Source of the DNA: Ignavibacteria bacterium
GTDB taxonomy: Bacteria; Bacteroidota; Ignavibacteria; Kapaibacteriales; UBA2268
Direction: 5' to 3'
DNA length: 64,000 nucleotides
NCBI GenBank assembly: GCA_031261605.1
Contig: JAISJI010000060.1
Span: 124,001-188,000, forward strand
Shown: in pieces, positions 43,498 through 53,372 of the stretch
How positions within the stretch are numbered: position 1 is the stretch's first letter
Layout of the letters: the number at the start of each line of letters is the position of its first letter
Translations under genes and position numbers: made by a program
The notes under the pieces: generated by a model
What the model saw: the letters and a program-made list of their open reading frames with translations, nothing else
The model's database searches: none
Told to the model about the DNA's origin: nothing

Positions 43498-46400
43498 TTA
43501 ACTCTCCACTGCAACAGCTTTTCCGTGGCAATTTTTATACTTCTTACCGCTTCCACAAGGACACGGGTCGTTTCTTCCTATCTTTGGTTGGTCGCGTCTT
43601 TCAGTGCGAACACTAACTCCACCGGGTTCTGTTCCTTCTGCTTGTTGTGCTCTTGGAGCAGAGCCAGTTGTAACGAATGATGGCACGGATGTAGCCGAAT
43701 GCTCGTAGTGGAAATTTCCACCAGATACATTTGTTCTACGAACCGCTGGAGCATTTCTTGCAGAGCGCTGATGTGCGTCTTGTGCTGTCATTTGCGGGAA
43801 ATAGCGGAATGCAAATTGCACAGAATTCTTATTTATGTCTTCAATCAAATCCACAAATAACGAAAATGCCTCTTGCTTATACTCTAACAATGGGTCTTTC
43901 TGAGCATAACTACGCAAGTGAATACCTTCCTTCAGGTCATCCATAGAACGCAAGTGCTCCCGCCATTTATCGTCTATTGTTTGTAGCACTGCAACCTGCT
44001 CTAAGCGCGACATAAACTCGCTACCAAGCATCTCCTCTTTTCTATCGTAAAATTCCTCTGCCGATTTCAATACTTTTTTTACAAATTCATCTTGTTTTAT
44101 TGACTTAAAGTCAGTCGCTGTAATGTCCGGCTCGCAGAGCAATGTAGCACGTGCAGCATTCATAAATTGGTCATACTCGTTGTTGGGCTGCATTGTCTCA
44201 TACCATTCGGTCGCCATATCAATAATGTATTCCATCAATTCGCCACGCAAACGTTCGCCACGCAACGCCGACTTCCTACGATTATAAATTACGGTTCGTT
44301 GTTGGTTCATTACATCATCGTATTCTATCAAACGCTTGCGGATACCGAAGTTATTTTCCTCTACTTTCTTTTGCGCATTCTCCACCGATTTCGTAATTAG
44401 TGAGTGCTGTATCGGCTCGCCATCCGGTATATTCAACTTAGTCATTACACCTGCAATTCTATCGCTTTGGAATAGACGCATCAAGTTATCTTCCAATGAA
44501 ATAAAGAATTGCGAACTACCCGGGTCGCCCTGTCTGCCAGACCTTCCGCGTAGCTGTCTATCGATACGTCTTGCTTCGTGGCGCTCTGTTCCAATAATGG
44601 CAAGTCCTCCAGCGGCTTTGGTTTCGTGGTCAAGTTTAATATCTGTTCCACGACCAGCCATATTCGTTGCGATAGTAACTGCACCTGTGCAACCAGCAGT
44701 AGCAACAATTTCGGCTTCTCTGGCGTGCTGCTTTGCATTTAGAACATTGTGTTTTACACCTGCACGCGTGAACATCTTACTCAGCACTTCAGATACATCT
44801 ACACTTGCAGTTCCAACCAATACCGGTCGTCCCTCTTGCAAATAAATACGCGTTTGCTCCAATATCGCATTATACTTCTCACGCTTCGTCTTATACACCA
44901 AATCATCCATATCATCGCGGACAATCGGTCTATTCGTAGGAATGACAACGCAATCCAACTTATATATTTTATCGAACTCGCCTGCTTCTGTTTCAGCCGT
45001 TCCGGTCATACCAGCGAGTTTGTGATATAGACGGAAGTAGTTCTGCAATGTAATAGTTGCGAAGGTCTGCGTATCACGTTCCACTTTTACATTCTCCTTT
45101 GCTTCAATCGCTTGGTGAAGTCCATCGGAATAACGGCGTCCTTCAAGAATACGTCCAGTAAATTCATCCACTATCATCACTTTGCCATCTTGTATCACAT
45201 ATTCTTGGTCCATTTCATAAAGTGAATATGCTCGTAGAAGTTGATTAACCGTATGTATGCGGTCGCTACGTTCTGCGAAGAGTAAGTAGATTTGGTCTTT
45301 CTTTAATTGCTTCTCATCCGGAGTTAGCACTTCATTTTCCAATGCACTCAATTCGGCTGCGATATCCGGTATGATGAACATACTTACATCCTCTTGTGCA
45401 GTGCTAAGTAGCGTTCTACCTTTCTCTGTAATATCTATTTGGTGATTTTTCTCGTCCACGGTATAGAATAATTCCTCTATAATTTCCGGCATACGAGCAC
45501 CTCGCTCTTTCAAAAACTCTATCTCCATCTCTTGGCGCAACTTCAAATTCTCCGGCTCTTGCAGCAATTTTGCCAATTTCTTATGCTTTGGAAGTCCTTT
45601 GTATGCACGGAATATAAGTTTACCTGCTTCGAAGCGTGTTTCTCTCTTTTGGTCAGTGCTATATTGCGTTAGCAACTTCTCTGCTTCGGCAAGCATCGAT
45701 GTTACATACTTACCTTGTGCTTCTACAAGCCGTCTAACACGTGGATTCATTTCCTCAAACTTCTGGTCGGATTGCCCGACTGGTCCGGAGATGATGAGTG
45801 GCGTTCTCGCCTCATCTATCAATACCGAATCCACCTCATCCACAATAGCATACCAATGCTCTCTCTGAACCATATCCTCTGGGTCTGTAACCATATTGTC
45901 GCGCAAGTAGTCAAAGCCAAATTCGTTGTTCGTGCCATAAGTAATATCAGAATTGTAAATGCGCTTACGAACTTCCGGCGACATATTGGATTGAATAGCA
46001 TCACAAGTAAGACCAAGATACTCATACACAGGACGCATCCAATCACAATCACGCTTTGCTAGGTAATCATTGACGGTAACGAGATGCACTCCCTTCTTAG
46101 CAAGTGCATTTAGGTAAATCGGAAGGATAGCAACGAGCGTCTTACCTTCACCAGTAGCCATTTCAGAGATTCTACCTTGATGCAAAACAACACCACCAAT
46201 CAACTGCACATCAAATGGTATCATATTCCATTGCGACTGCGTTCCAGCATATTCGTAACTAAAACCTTCATCGGCAAGACGCTTACACGCTTGCTTAACA
46301 ACAGCGAACGCCTGCGGTAATATCTCATTAAGAGTATCCTGCACATTGGCGAAAATGTCTTTTTCTAATGATTTGAGACGTTCGGATAAATCCGCAGTTT

Positions 46401-46641
46401 CATCAGCCGAAAGTTTTTCTGTCCGCAATTTGTTCAGAATGAATTCTTTTTCATCTTCCAATGCTTGCTTATTCTTAGCAATTGTTTCTATGAATTCATT
46501 TGTTTTATTTTTGATTTCGTCTTCTGTGAGAGATTCAAATTCTGCATTAAATTTATTAACTTCATCTATGATAGGGTTAATTTCTTTAATATCTTTTTCG
46601 CTTTTTGTTCCACCGAACAATTTGGTTATAAATCCGAGCAT
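43498..46641 (-). CDS. secA: Protein translocase ATPase subunit SecA
   Basis: SecA, the ATPase that drives unfolded proteins through SecYEG. It is 1047 aa, longer than E. coli SecA (about 900) as in other Bacteroidota/Chlorobi. Seen: Walker [11 protein letters not shown], the [19 protein letters not shown] helicase motif, an enlarged region between about residues 290 and 400 (a family-typical insertion), the [15 protein letters not shown] and [12 protein letters not shown] motifs of the second helicase domain, [21 protein letters not shown], and a C-terminal zinc-binding [16 protein letters not shown]. It would export all signal-peptide proteins found here. No Shine-Dalgarno sequence is present; a TATATTG box is 45 bases upstream. 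Confidence 0.98.
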   Translation of the reverse strand: MLGFITKLFGGTKSEKDIKEINPIIDEVNKFNAEFESLTEDEIKNKTNEFIETIAKNKQALEDEKEFILNKLRTEKLSADETADLSERLKSLEKDIFANVQDTLNEILPQAFAVVKQACKRLADEGFSYEYAGTQSQWNMIPFDVQLIGGVVLHQGRISEMATGEGKTLVAILPIYLNALAKKGVHLVTVNDYLAKRDCDWMRPVYEYLGLTCDAIQSNMSPEVRKRIYNSDITYGTNNEFGFDYLRDNMVTDPEDMVQREHWYAIVDEVDSVLIDEARTPLIISGPVGQSDQKFEEMNPRVRRLVEAQGKYVTSMLAEAEKLLTQYSTDQKRETRFEAGKLIFRAYKGLPKHKKLAKLLQEPENLKLRQEMEIEFLKERGARMPEIIEELFYTVDEKNHQIDITEKGRTLLSTAQEDVSMFIIPDIAAELSALENEVLTPDEKQLKKDQIYLLFAERSDRIHTVNQLLRAYSLYEMDQEYVIQDGKVMIVDEFTGRILEGRRYSDGLHQAIEAKENVKVERDTQTFATITLQNYFRLYHKLAGMTGTAETEAGEFDKIYKLDCVVIPTNRPIVRDDMDDLVYKTKREKYNAILEQTRIYLQEGRPVLVGTASVDVSEVLSKMFTRAGVKHNVLNAKQHAREAEIVATAGCTGAVTIATNMAGRGTDIKLDHETKAAGGLAIIGTERHEARRIDRQLRGRSGRQGDPGSSQFFISLEDNLMRLFQSDRIAGVMTKLNIPDGEPIQHSLITKSVENAQKKVEENNFGIRKRLIEYDDVMNQQRTVIYNRRKSALRGERLRGELMEYIIDMATEWYETMQPNNEYDQFMNAARATLLCEPDITATDFKSIKQDEFVKKVLKSAEEFYDRKEEMLGSEFMSRLEQVAVLQTIDDKWREHLRSMDDLKEGIHLRSYAQKDPLLEYKQEAFSLFVDLIEDINKNSVQFAFRYFPQMTAQDAHQRSARNAPAVRRTNVSGGNFHYEHSATSVPSFVTTGSAPRAQQAEGTEPGGVSVRTERRDQPKIGRNDPCPCGSGKKYKNCHGKAVAVES

Positions 46642-46685
46642 AGTATTTTTCTGTCTTCTATATTAATATTATATTTAAAGAACAT

Positions 46686-46692
46686 CAATATA
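46686..46692 (-). promoter_or_regulatory. -7 promoter-like box TATATTG upstream of secA
   Basis: On the minus strand, 45 bases before the secA ATG at 46641. Confidence 0.4.
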
Positions 46693-46777
46693 ATGCTTTT
46701 TGTTCAAATAATTATCATTAACACTATAAACAACCTCCATTGTGGCAATTGTGTAAAAAATATTATTATATTATTGT

Positions 46778-46784
46778 TATTTTG
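46778..46784 (+). promoter_or_regulatory. -7 promoter-like box TATTTTG upstream of lepB
   Basis: Transcription from here would start near 46790, ruling out the long upstream in-frame extension and leaving ATG 46807 or 46831. Confidence 0.4.
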
Positions 46785-46830
46785 TAATAAAAATGTATTA
46801 TATTATATGGACTTTGATAGGAAATTTAGA

Positions 46831-47781
46831 ATGACAGATAACAAAAACAACTTATTTCATAAATATAGGGAATATCGCAAAAAACGAAAGGCGGAATTAG
46901 AAGCCAAAAAACCATTAACCGTAACCGAATCTATACTCTCTTGGATAAAAACGTTCGTCGGTGCGTTGGTCTTTGTTATGATACTACATAGTTTGCTCAT
47001 CGCCTCGTTCATTGTGCCTACCGGCTCTATGGAAAATACTGTAATGACTGGCGATTTCCTGCTTGTAAATAAGAAATTTGGACCATCTACACCACAGATT
47101 ATTCCGTTCTTTAACATTCCGCTACCTTATGCAATGCTGCCGTCTCCTTGTGAGCCACACAAAGGCGATGTCATTGTCTTTGTATTCCCTGGTATGCGAG
47201 ATGAAGTGGAAGCAAAGGAATTTCAGTATTATTTGAAACGCTGTGTTGGTGAGCCCGGCGATACGCTACAAATACGAGATAACGTGCTGTATGTAAATGG
47301 AAAGAAACAGCCGCTTGCTCCAAAGGCACGCTTCGAAAATGACGATCACGATGATGCTGTTGAGACATATCATACCTTTCCTATAAATGCAACATTCACC
47401 CATAGGAATTATGGTCCTATACGTATCCCAAAGAAAGGCGATACCATTCACCTTCGCACTACATCTGAATACGAAAATTGGGCTATATTCATTCAGCGTG
47501 AGGGACATTATGTTGAGTGGAACGGTCACCAAGCCACAATAGACGACAACGCCAGCAATATATACATTGTTGAGGAGGACTATTATTTCGGTATGGGCGA
47601 CAACAGAGATAGAAGTTTGGATAGTCGCTATTGGGGCTTTATTCCAAGAGATGCTATATTGGGTTCGCCTATTATATGCTGGCTTAGTTGGAATATGTAT
47701 GACGAATACAACAACGAATTAGATATATTTCATAAATTCGCTAATATTAGATGGAATAGAATTGGACATTCCATCGATTAA
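46831..47781 (+). CDS. lepB: Signal peptidase I
   Basis: LepB, the membrane protease that removes signal peptides after Sec export. In the 316-aa form chosen here there is one N-terminal span (about 36-60), the catalytic serine in VPTGSMENT (Ser66), the general-base lysine in YYLKRCVG (Lys136), and the terminal signature GMGDNRDRSLDSRYWGFIP. The region between the two catalytic motifs and the signature is expanded by about 80 residues compared with short LepB proteins, as is common in Bacteroidota. ATG 46831 is preferred because AGGAAA precedes it; ATG 46807 would add eight residues. The T9SS cargo gene at 47835 follows after 53 bases and may share its transcript. Confidence 0.94.
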   Translation: MTDNKNNLFHKYREYRKKRKAELEAKKPLTVTESILSWIKTFVGALVFVMILHSLLIASFIVPTGSMENTVMTGDFLLVNKKFGPSTPQIIPFFNIPLPYAMLPSPCEPHKGDVIVFVFPGMRDEVEAKEFQYYLKRCVGEPGDTLQIRDNVLYVNGKKQPLAPKARFENDDHDDAVETYHTFPINATFTHRNYGPIRIPKKGDTIHLRTTSEYENWAIFIQREGHYVEWNGHQATIDDNASNIYIVEEDYYFGMGDNRDRSLDSRYWGFIPRDAILGSPIICWLSWNMYDEYNNELDIFHKFANIRWNRIGHSID

Positions 47782-47834
47782 CAATAACGATCATTAATTA
47801 AAGAACATATTAATAATTATATAAAGGTAAAATA

Positions 47835-50800
47835 ATGAAAAAACAATCATTACTTATTCTTATAGCAGTGTTTATCGCTGCTATCACTTGTGTTTCTGCA
47901 CAAACAATTCCTTCAAATTTTGTTCGAAAAATTGGCTATACCAATCCTACCGGAGCCACACAAACTATGTGGACTTATCCTGCTTGGAACCCGGTTGGCC
48001 CGTATGCTACTTTGGGAGTTGCTGCCCAGAATACCGCCATTGATTGCGAATTTCCACCAATCCAAGACAACGACAGAGGACGTGCTATTTTCGTTTACAG
48101 AAGTTGGGAGGTCGGACTTCCGGATGTGTATTGTAAAATAAACAAACTCCGCATCCCTATTCACAAAGACCCTAACGCATCTTACGCCGCTGCAGGTTAT
48201 CCTTACGACCTATACTATCAGTTCTTCAATAACTACAACAGCGCCACATATCGTGCCTATTGGCCTACTCACGTCACGCTGCATATGAAGAATGGGGCTG
48301 CTTTTACTACAAGAGCAGAAATGCCTGTAGATACGTCTTATGCTAATGGCTGGCGAAAAGTATGGGATGATGAATTCTTCTATTTCTCTGATGCTAGCAG
48401 AACAGCACTCAATACGCAACAGTTTTTTCTGTCCGGCGACACATTGTTCTTAGAACTAACTTTTGATGAACCATTTGAATATACCGGTGGCGATATATCT
48501 TTGATATTCTCAAATTTAGGCAAAACCACTGAAACCACAATCGGCGACCCTACTGCCTGCATCTACCATAATGGAGCAGGCCTTTATGTTAGAACAGTAT
48601 CACAAGCTTGCTCATATCGTATGCAATGTTATGGACTCTATTTCAATGCATCTCTACCTGATAGCATCTATTCTGGTCCTTTGTTCTCATACTCCAATAG
48701 GTTATTGTGCTCTTATGGTCCAAGCACTAACGCTGCAGGTGCATCTGTAGGATATTATATGTGGGGTTCAATTGGTGGCTCAACCGACCCGGATACCAAT
48801 AATTACATTGGGGGGAGTATTTACACTAACGTTTCAATAAAACCGAGAGCCCATTTCTATATTCCATTGATGAATATAGAAAACACGATAGCAGTTGATG
48901 CAGAGCCGACAGGTATTGATAACCAATATATAATGCAAAGATTTAATGTCGTTGCATCAGAAAGACAATTCGCTTTACGTATGAAATCCCTTACTTTTGC
49001 AAAAACGGGGACAGGAACTGGTGTGACTGTAGATAAAGCAACTTTGTATCGCTTGCAGGATGGCAACTACTCACAGAAAGTTCAACTCGCCGTGATTAAT
49101 AATCCGGGAACGGGAAATCTAACCTTTAACTTCCTTGATACATTAAGCAAACACACGAATCAAAGCGATACCAACCAATATTGCATAGTTTATGAAATTC
49201 CAAATACTAATAAATGCGGCGACCAATTAGGCATAAGCATTTCTAGTTATGTAGTTGATAGATGTGATGGTGAAATAGTTAGTGATGCTATAGACCATAT
49301 TGTGAATGTAACTTTCTCTAATACAAATGAAGTGCAATACGACAGAGTGAATTTAGTAAATAACGATGATAAAGTGATTCCTCTCTGCTACGAAGAGGGC
49401 GATCCTACATATACACTACACATTACTGGCGTTGCTTTTGGTGGCTTTATATACGGCACATACTATGGCTATCAATGGTATAGTTCAAATAACAATGGTG
49501 CTACTTGGAACTTAATCTCAGGTGCAACAAATGAAGCATATACATTCACCAAAGACCTTAATACGACTATGTATAAAGGCGTAGTGACTCATCCAGAGGG
49601 TTGCGAGTCATTGGATGGCGACTTAGATAACGTTGTATATACTATAAATTACGAGCAGACAAATAAATCAGTATCTATCAATTATACAGGCGATTTTACA
49701 CCAGCAGAACAACAAAAATTGCAAGGCAATGATATATTAACATTCACATCTACCTTGGTGCAAGGAGCAAACTCACGTCCGGTATATCGCTGGCAAGTTA
49801 ATTATAATAATGCTGGATGGTCTGACTTCCTAAAAAGCCCCGATGCACTTACTGCTACTTACACCGTTCCAATAGGACGCTCCGGTAGCATTGGTATTCG
49901 CCTTATGATAGAAGTTGTAGACCAAGTTCCTGCTTGCCAATGCACGACAACTGTGATTTCGGAAGCAATAAACTTCAATGCAGAACTTACAGAATATACA
50001 TTTGACTTTACGCCAATAGATATTAATCCTACAGACAGCACTGTCATAGATAAGAAAAATATATTCCTCTGCAAAGATGCTTCTATAACTCTAAGTTGCG
50101 CATTTTCCGGAGAAATCATATTAAGTCAAAGTTGCTGGCAAAAAGATGGAACAGATTACTTAGTAAATGGTGACAAGATAACAGATAGATATTTAACTAT
50201 CACAAAAGCCAATGACTTAACACCGGGGCTATACTACTATAAAGCATTTGCACGCGTTACCGTTCCAAATCCAGATGGCACTTTGCGTTTGGACTCAATG
50301 GCATTCTATTCGGACACTTTCCAAATATATTTGTATCCATATTTGGAGATATACGATATTACACCATCACAAAACTATGCTATGCCAAACACACAAGTAT
50401 CTTTCAAAGTAGAAAGTTCATACGCTAATAACGTAATAAGCAACCATTCTTCTTTCCAATGGTATAGAGCAAGAAAAGGTGCTGGCGAAACTCCTGTCGT
50501 TGATAATGGCTACTTCAAAGGTGCGAAATCCAATCTATTAGTTATTAGTGTTCCACCAACAACTGACCCAAATGCATCGTCTGTATATAGTTACAATGGC
50601 GATTACTATTTCCTTAAAATCATTGGTGGATGCGACTCATTAGATACAAAGAACAACCCTATCTATTTGAATCCGGGAACAGGTCTTAGTATTAAAACAA
50701 ACTTAACCAATAACATTATTTGCAATTTGGGCGATGACGCAACATTCGCTATTAACGCAGACGCTACTGACTTAAACGACATCGCATATAGATGGTATAT

Positions 50801-51599
50801 GGATGGAGTGCAACTTACTGATAACGGTCGCATTTTGGGGGCGGCTACTTCCAATCTAACTATTAGCAATGTTCAAGCATCCGATTTGGCTTTGAAAATC
50901 TATTGCTATGTTTATTTAAAGAGCGACCCAACTATTTGGGTAAATTCTAATGAAGTTGAATTACAAGAACGTTTCTTAATTTTTGATTCTAAATATCCAA
51001 CAACCGATACTATTCACGCTACACTCGGCACCATCATTAGATTTAGCATCGCTTGGAAAGCAAACAATGTGCCAAGTCCATACTTGTTGCAATTGAAGGA
51101 TATAGAAGAAGATAATTACATATTTAACTCTACTATCCCTAACACAACGGTTACCAGCGCTCAATTCCAAAACGTTACAATTACACAAGATGACTTAGAT
51201 AAATATTCTGTTAAACATTACACCGTAACGGTATCTGATGTTTGCGGAAACACTTTCACTGCAACTTGGGTCGTGCTATTAGAAAATGCTGACGATGATG
51301 GCGATTCCAAAACTGGAGTAGATGAAAATGCTACAATTATTGGATTGGCTATTGACCCGAACCCTGTAACTGACATTGTATCTGTTTCATTCAATTCTAA
51401 TACAGAGGCAACTACATCCATTGAACTATGCAGTTTAACCGGCTCTACTATCACTTCTCTATACTCCGGTATAGCGAATATTGGAATGAATACGCAAGAA
51501 TTCAATCTATCAAAATTGAACCTCGCAACAGGAACATACATCATTAAAGTTTCCAACACCAAAGGAACTATGGCTAAGCAATTCCTATTTATAAAATAG
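47835..51599 (+). CDS. Large T9SS-exported protein with Ig-like domains (1254 aa)
   Basis: A secreted surface protein. The signal peptide (about 1-22) ends VSAQTIPSN. Residues about 23-500 form an N-terminal region I cannot assign, with several cysteines and aromatic beta phrases. From about 510 on there are repeated Ig-like units of the type YQWYSSNNNGATWNLISGATN, YRWQVNYNNAGWSDF, FQWYRARKGAGETP and YRWYMDGVQLTDNGRILGAA, typical of immunoglobulin-like domains in this phylum's secreted proteins. The C-terminal about 83 residues, IDPNPVTDIVSVSF to AKQFLFIK, are a type A T9SS sorting domain. AAAGG precedes the ATG. Binding target unknown; adhesin or structural role is inferred. Confidence 0.87.
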   Translation: MKKQSLLILIAVFIAAITCVSAQTIPSNFVRKIGYTNPTGATQTMWTYPAWNPVGPYATLGVAAQNTAIDCEFPPIQDNDRGRAIFVYRSWEVGLPDVYCKINKLRIPIHKDPNASYAAAGYPYDLYYQFFNNYNSATYRAYWPTHVTLHMKNGAAFTTRAEMPVDTSYANGWRKVWDDEFFYFSDASRTALNTQQFFLSGDTLFLELTFDEPFEYTGGDISLIFSNLGKTTETTIGDPTACIYHNGAGLYVRTVSQACSYRMQCYGLYFNASLPDSIYSGPLFSYSNRLLCSYGPSTNAAGASVGYYMWGSIGGSTDPDTNNYIGGSIYTNVSIKPRAHFYIPLMNIENTIAVDAEPTGIDNQYIMQRFNVVASERQFALRMKSLTFAKTGTGTGVTVDKATLYRLQDGNYSQKVQLAVINNPGTGNLTFNFLDTLSKHTNQSDTNQYCIVYEIPNTNKCGDQLGISISSYVVDRCDGEIVSDAIDHIVNVTFSNTNEVQYDRVNLVNNDDKVIPLCYEEGDPTYTLHITGVAFGGFIYGTYYGYQWYSSNNNGATWNLISGATNEAYTFTKDLNTTMYKGVVTHPEGCESLDGDLDNVVYTINYEQTNKSVSINYTGDFTPAEQQKLQGNDILTFTSTLVQGANSRPVYRWQVNYNNAGWSDFLKSPDALTATYTVPIGRSGSIGIRLMIEVVDQVPACQCTTTVISEAINFNAELTEYTFDFTPIDINPTDSTVIDKKNIFLCKDASITLSCAFSGEIILSQSCWQKDGTDYLVNGDKITDRYLTITKANDLTPGLYYYKAFARVTVPNPDGTLRLDSMAFYSDTFQIYLYPYLEIYDITPSQNYAMPNTQVSFKVESSYANNVISNHSSFQWYRARKGAGETPVVDNGYFKGAKSNLLVISVPPTTDPNASSVYSYNGDYYFLKIIGGCDSLDTKNNPIYLNPGTGLSIKTNLTNNIICNLGDDATFAINADATDLNDIAYRWYMDGVQLTDNGRILGAATSNLTISNVQASDLALKIYCYVYLKSDPTIWVNSNEVELQERFLIFDSKYPTTDTIHATLGTIIRFSIAWKANNVPSPYLLQLKDIEEDNYIFNSTIPNTTVTSAQFQNVTITQDDLDKYSVKHYTVTVSDVCGNTFTATWVVLLENADDDGDSKTGVDENATIIGLAIDPNPVTDIVSVSFNSNTEATTSIELCSLTGSTITSLYSGIANIGMNTQEFNLSKLNLATGTYIIKVSNTKGTMAKQFLFIK

Positions 51600-51623
51600 T
51601 GATTGGATAACCAATAAAAAAAT

Positions 51624-51662
51624 AAAAAGGCAGCATATTTGATTTTTATGCTGCCTTTTTTT
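51624..51662 (+). terminator. Intrinsic terminator of the Ig-like T9SS cargo gene
   Basis: AAAAAGGCAGCATA and TATGCTGCC arms followed by seven T's, 25 bases after the stop. The A-run on the left could let it serve the convergent methyltransferase gene as well. Confidence 0.92.
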
Positions 51663-51679
51663 GAGTTTTACGTATGTAT

Positions 51680-52423
51680 CTATTTTTGCTTATCTCCGGT
51701 GAACATCGTGCATACGCCAAATGTATATGCTTTATGTAGCACATTAACAAATCCGCTTTGTGTCATAAGTTCTTTCATTGCATCTGGTTCTGGGAAATGT
51801 TTAATGGATTCCGGTAAATACTTGTATGCCGGCTGATTGCGAGAAATTAATTTGCCCAACAATGGAATAAGTTTTGTATATAACGCATATCCTTGCTTAA
51901 ATGGAAATGCAGTAGGTGATGACAATTCCAATATCATCAACCGTCCGCTCGGACGCAACACACGCAATATCTCTCGCAAGCAAGTATCTAACGACTCGAA
52001 GTTGCGAACACCAAATGCAACTATCGCTGCATCAAATGAATTATCCGGTATCTGCAAGTTCGCACAATTCTGTATATCAAATTTAATGTTATCCGATAGC
52101 CCAGCATCAAACACTTTTTGCCTACCTATCTCTAACATATTCGCTGAAATATCCACGCCAAGTATCATATCCGGATGTAGCAATTTGTATGCTTCTATCG
52201 CCAAATCGCCCGTTCCTGTCGCAATATCCAATATCTGTTTGGGAGCAATATCAGCAAGAGATAGTATGCTATTCTTACGCCAATACTTGTCCAATCCAAA
52301 TGACATTAGCCGATTCAGTAAGTCATAATGGACGGCTATTTTGTCAAACATTATCTCTATCTGCTTGCTCTTTGGGGTGTCGCTTTCGGCAAATGGGAGT
52401 ATCGCCTCTACTTCATTTTTCAT
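51680..52423 (-). CDS. ubiE: Demethylmenaquinone/ubiquinone methyltransferase
   Basis: UbiE/MenG, a 247-aa SAM-dependent C-methyltransferase for the last step of menaquinone synthesis. Family signatures are present: FDKIAVHYDLLNRLMSFGLD with WRK following, the SAM motif ILDIATGTGDLAIEA, VDISANMLEIGRQK, FDAAIVAFGVRNFES and LREILRVLRPSGRLMILE. It is divergent from menA across 54 bases, so the last two steps of menaquinone synthesis are controlled from one gap. No ubiquinone-specific gene is seen, so the menaquinone role is preferred. No Shine-Dalgarno sequence. Confidence 0.96.
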   Translation of the reverse strand: MKNEVEAILPFAESDTPKSKQIEIMFDKIAVHYDLLNRLMSFGLDKYWRKNSILSLADIAPKQILDIATGTGDLAIEAYKLLHPDMILGVDISANMLEIGRQKVFDAGLSDNIKFDIQNCANLQIPDNSFDAAIVAFGVRNFESLDTCLREILRVLRPSGRLMILELSSPTAFPFKQGYALYTKLIPLLGKLISRNQPAYKYLPESIKHFPEPDAMKELMTQSGFVNVLHKAYTFGVCTMFTGDKQK

Positions 52424-52465
52424 TTTTGTTAAATTAAAGTGAGTGTAAAATTAACATTATTATAT

Positions 52466-52473
52466 TATTTTTG
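52466..52473 (+). promoter_or_regulatory. -7 promoter-like box TATTTTTG next to the menA start
   Basis: Only four bases separate it from the ATG at 52478. If real, the menA mRNA would be leaderless; no Shine-Dalgarno sequence precedes the ATG. Confidence 0.4.
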
Positions 52474-52477
52474 TATT

Positions 52478-53371
52478 ATGATAAGAAAAAATTCACTAAA
52501 AGCATACATATTAGCAGCACGTCCGCGAACATTGTCTGCATCTGCTACTCCTGCAATTATTGGCTCTGCATTAGCATACCATTACCAACACTTCCGCATA
52601 CTTTCAGCCGTGATATGCTTGCTATTCGCACTGTTGGCACAAGTTATATCCAACTTTGCGAACGACTATTTTGATTTCAAAAAAGGGATTGATAACGATG
52701 AACGTATAGGTCCGAAGCGTGCTGTAGCGGAAGGTTGGATTGCACCGAAACGTATGCTCGTTGCTATTGGCATACTATTGATTATTGCTGGTCTGTTGGG
52801 CTGTTCGCTAATATATTATGGAGGAGTGCATTTGCTAATTGTCGGTGTGTTGATTGCAATATTTGCATTGGCATACTCTGGCGGTCCGTATCCATTGTCT
52901 TATCACGGCTTTGGAGATATATGCGTATTCGTATTTTTTGGCATCGTTCCCGTTGGATTTACTTACTTCGTGCAAGCATTAGAATGGACATTGCCGGTAA
53001 CACTTTGCGGAGCAGCAACCGGCTTGGTCGTTATCAATATATTAGTTGCAAATAATTATCGGGATAGAGAGACAGACGCAAAGAGCAATAAATGCACGTC
53101 AATCGTGCTATTAGGTGAGCGCTTTGGTCGCTACTTTTACTTGTGCAACGGCATAGTAGCAGTGGTGCTATGCCAATATTTCTTATTGGAAGAAGTGTTC
53201 CTTGCAGCAGTATTGCCCTTGCTATATTTGCTACTGCACATAGCGACTTGGCGTGAAATGGTGCGTATAGGAAGCGGTGCCGAATTAGTTGTGATACTTG
53301 GGAAGACCGCTCGCAATGTGTTAATATTTGGTCTTACGATTTCCATTGGATTGCTGATTGGCGAGTTATAA
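52478..53371 (+). CDS. menA: 1,4-dihydroxy-2-naphthoate polyprenyltransferase
   Basis: MenA attaches the polyprenyl tail to dihydroxynaphthoate in menaquinone synthesis; an inner-membrane UbiA-family prenyltransferase of 297 aa with about eight to nine spans. The first Asp-rich motif is NDYFDFKKGID and the second is NYRDRETDAKSNK. The opening AYILAARPRTLSASATPAI is typical of MenA rather than UbiA. The start at MIRKNS is chosen over one at 52439 because the promoter-like box lies between them. Convergent with the PBP2 gene, one base separating the two stop codons. Confidence 0.94.
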   Translation: MIRKNSLKAYILAARPRTLSASATPAIIGSALAYHYQHFRILSAVICLLFALLAQVISNFANDYFDFKKGIDNDERIGPKRAVAEGWIAPKRMLVAIGILLIIAGLLGCSLIYYGGVHLLIVGVLIAIFALAYSGGPYPLSYHGFGDICVFVFFGIVPVGFTYFVQALEWTLPVTLCGAATGLVVINILVANNYRDRETDAKSNKCTSIVLLGERFGRYFYLCNGIVAVVLCQYFLLEEVFLAAVLPLLYLLLHIATWREMVRIGSGAELVVILGKTARNVLIFGLTISIGLLIGEL

Positions 53372-53372
53372 T

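Noticed and set aside
46465-46806. A 114-codon N-terminal extension of signal peptidase I
   Set aside because: It overlaps the secA start, reads as low-complexity Phe/Ile-rich sequence, and lies upstream of the promoter-like box at 46778-46784.
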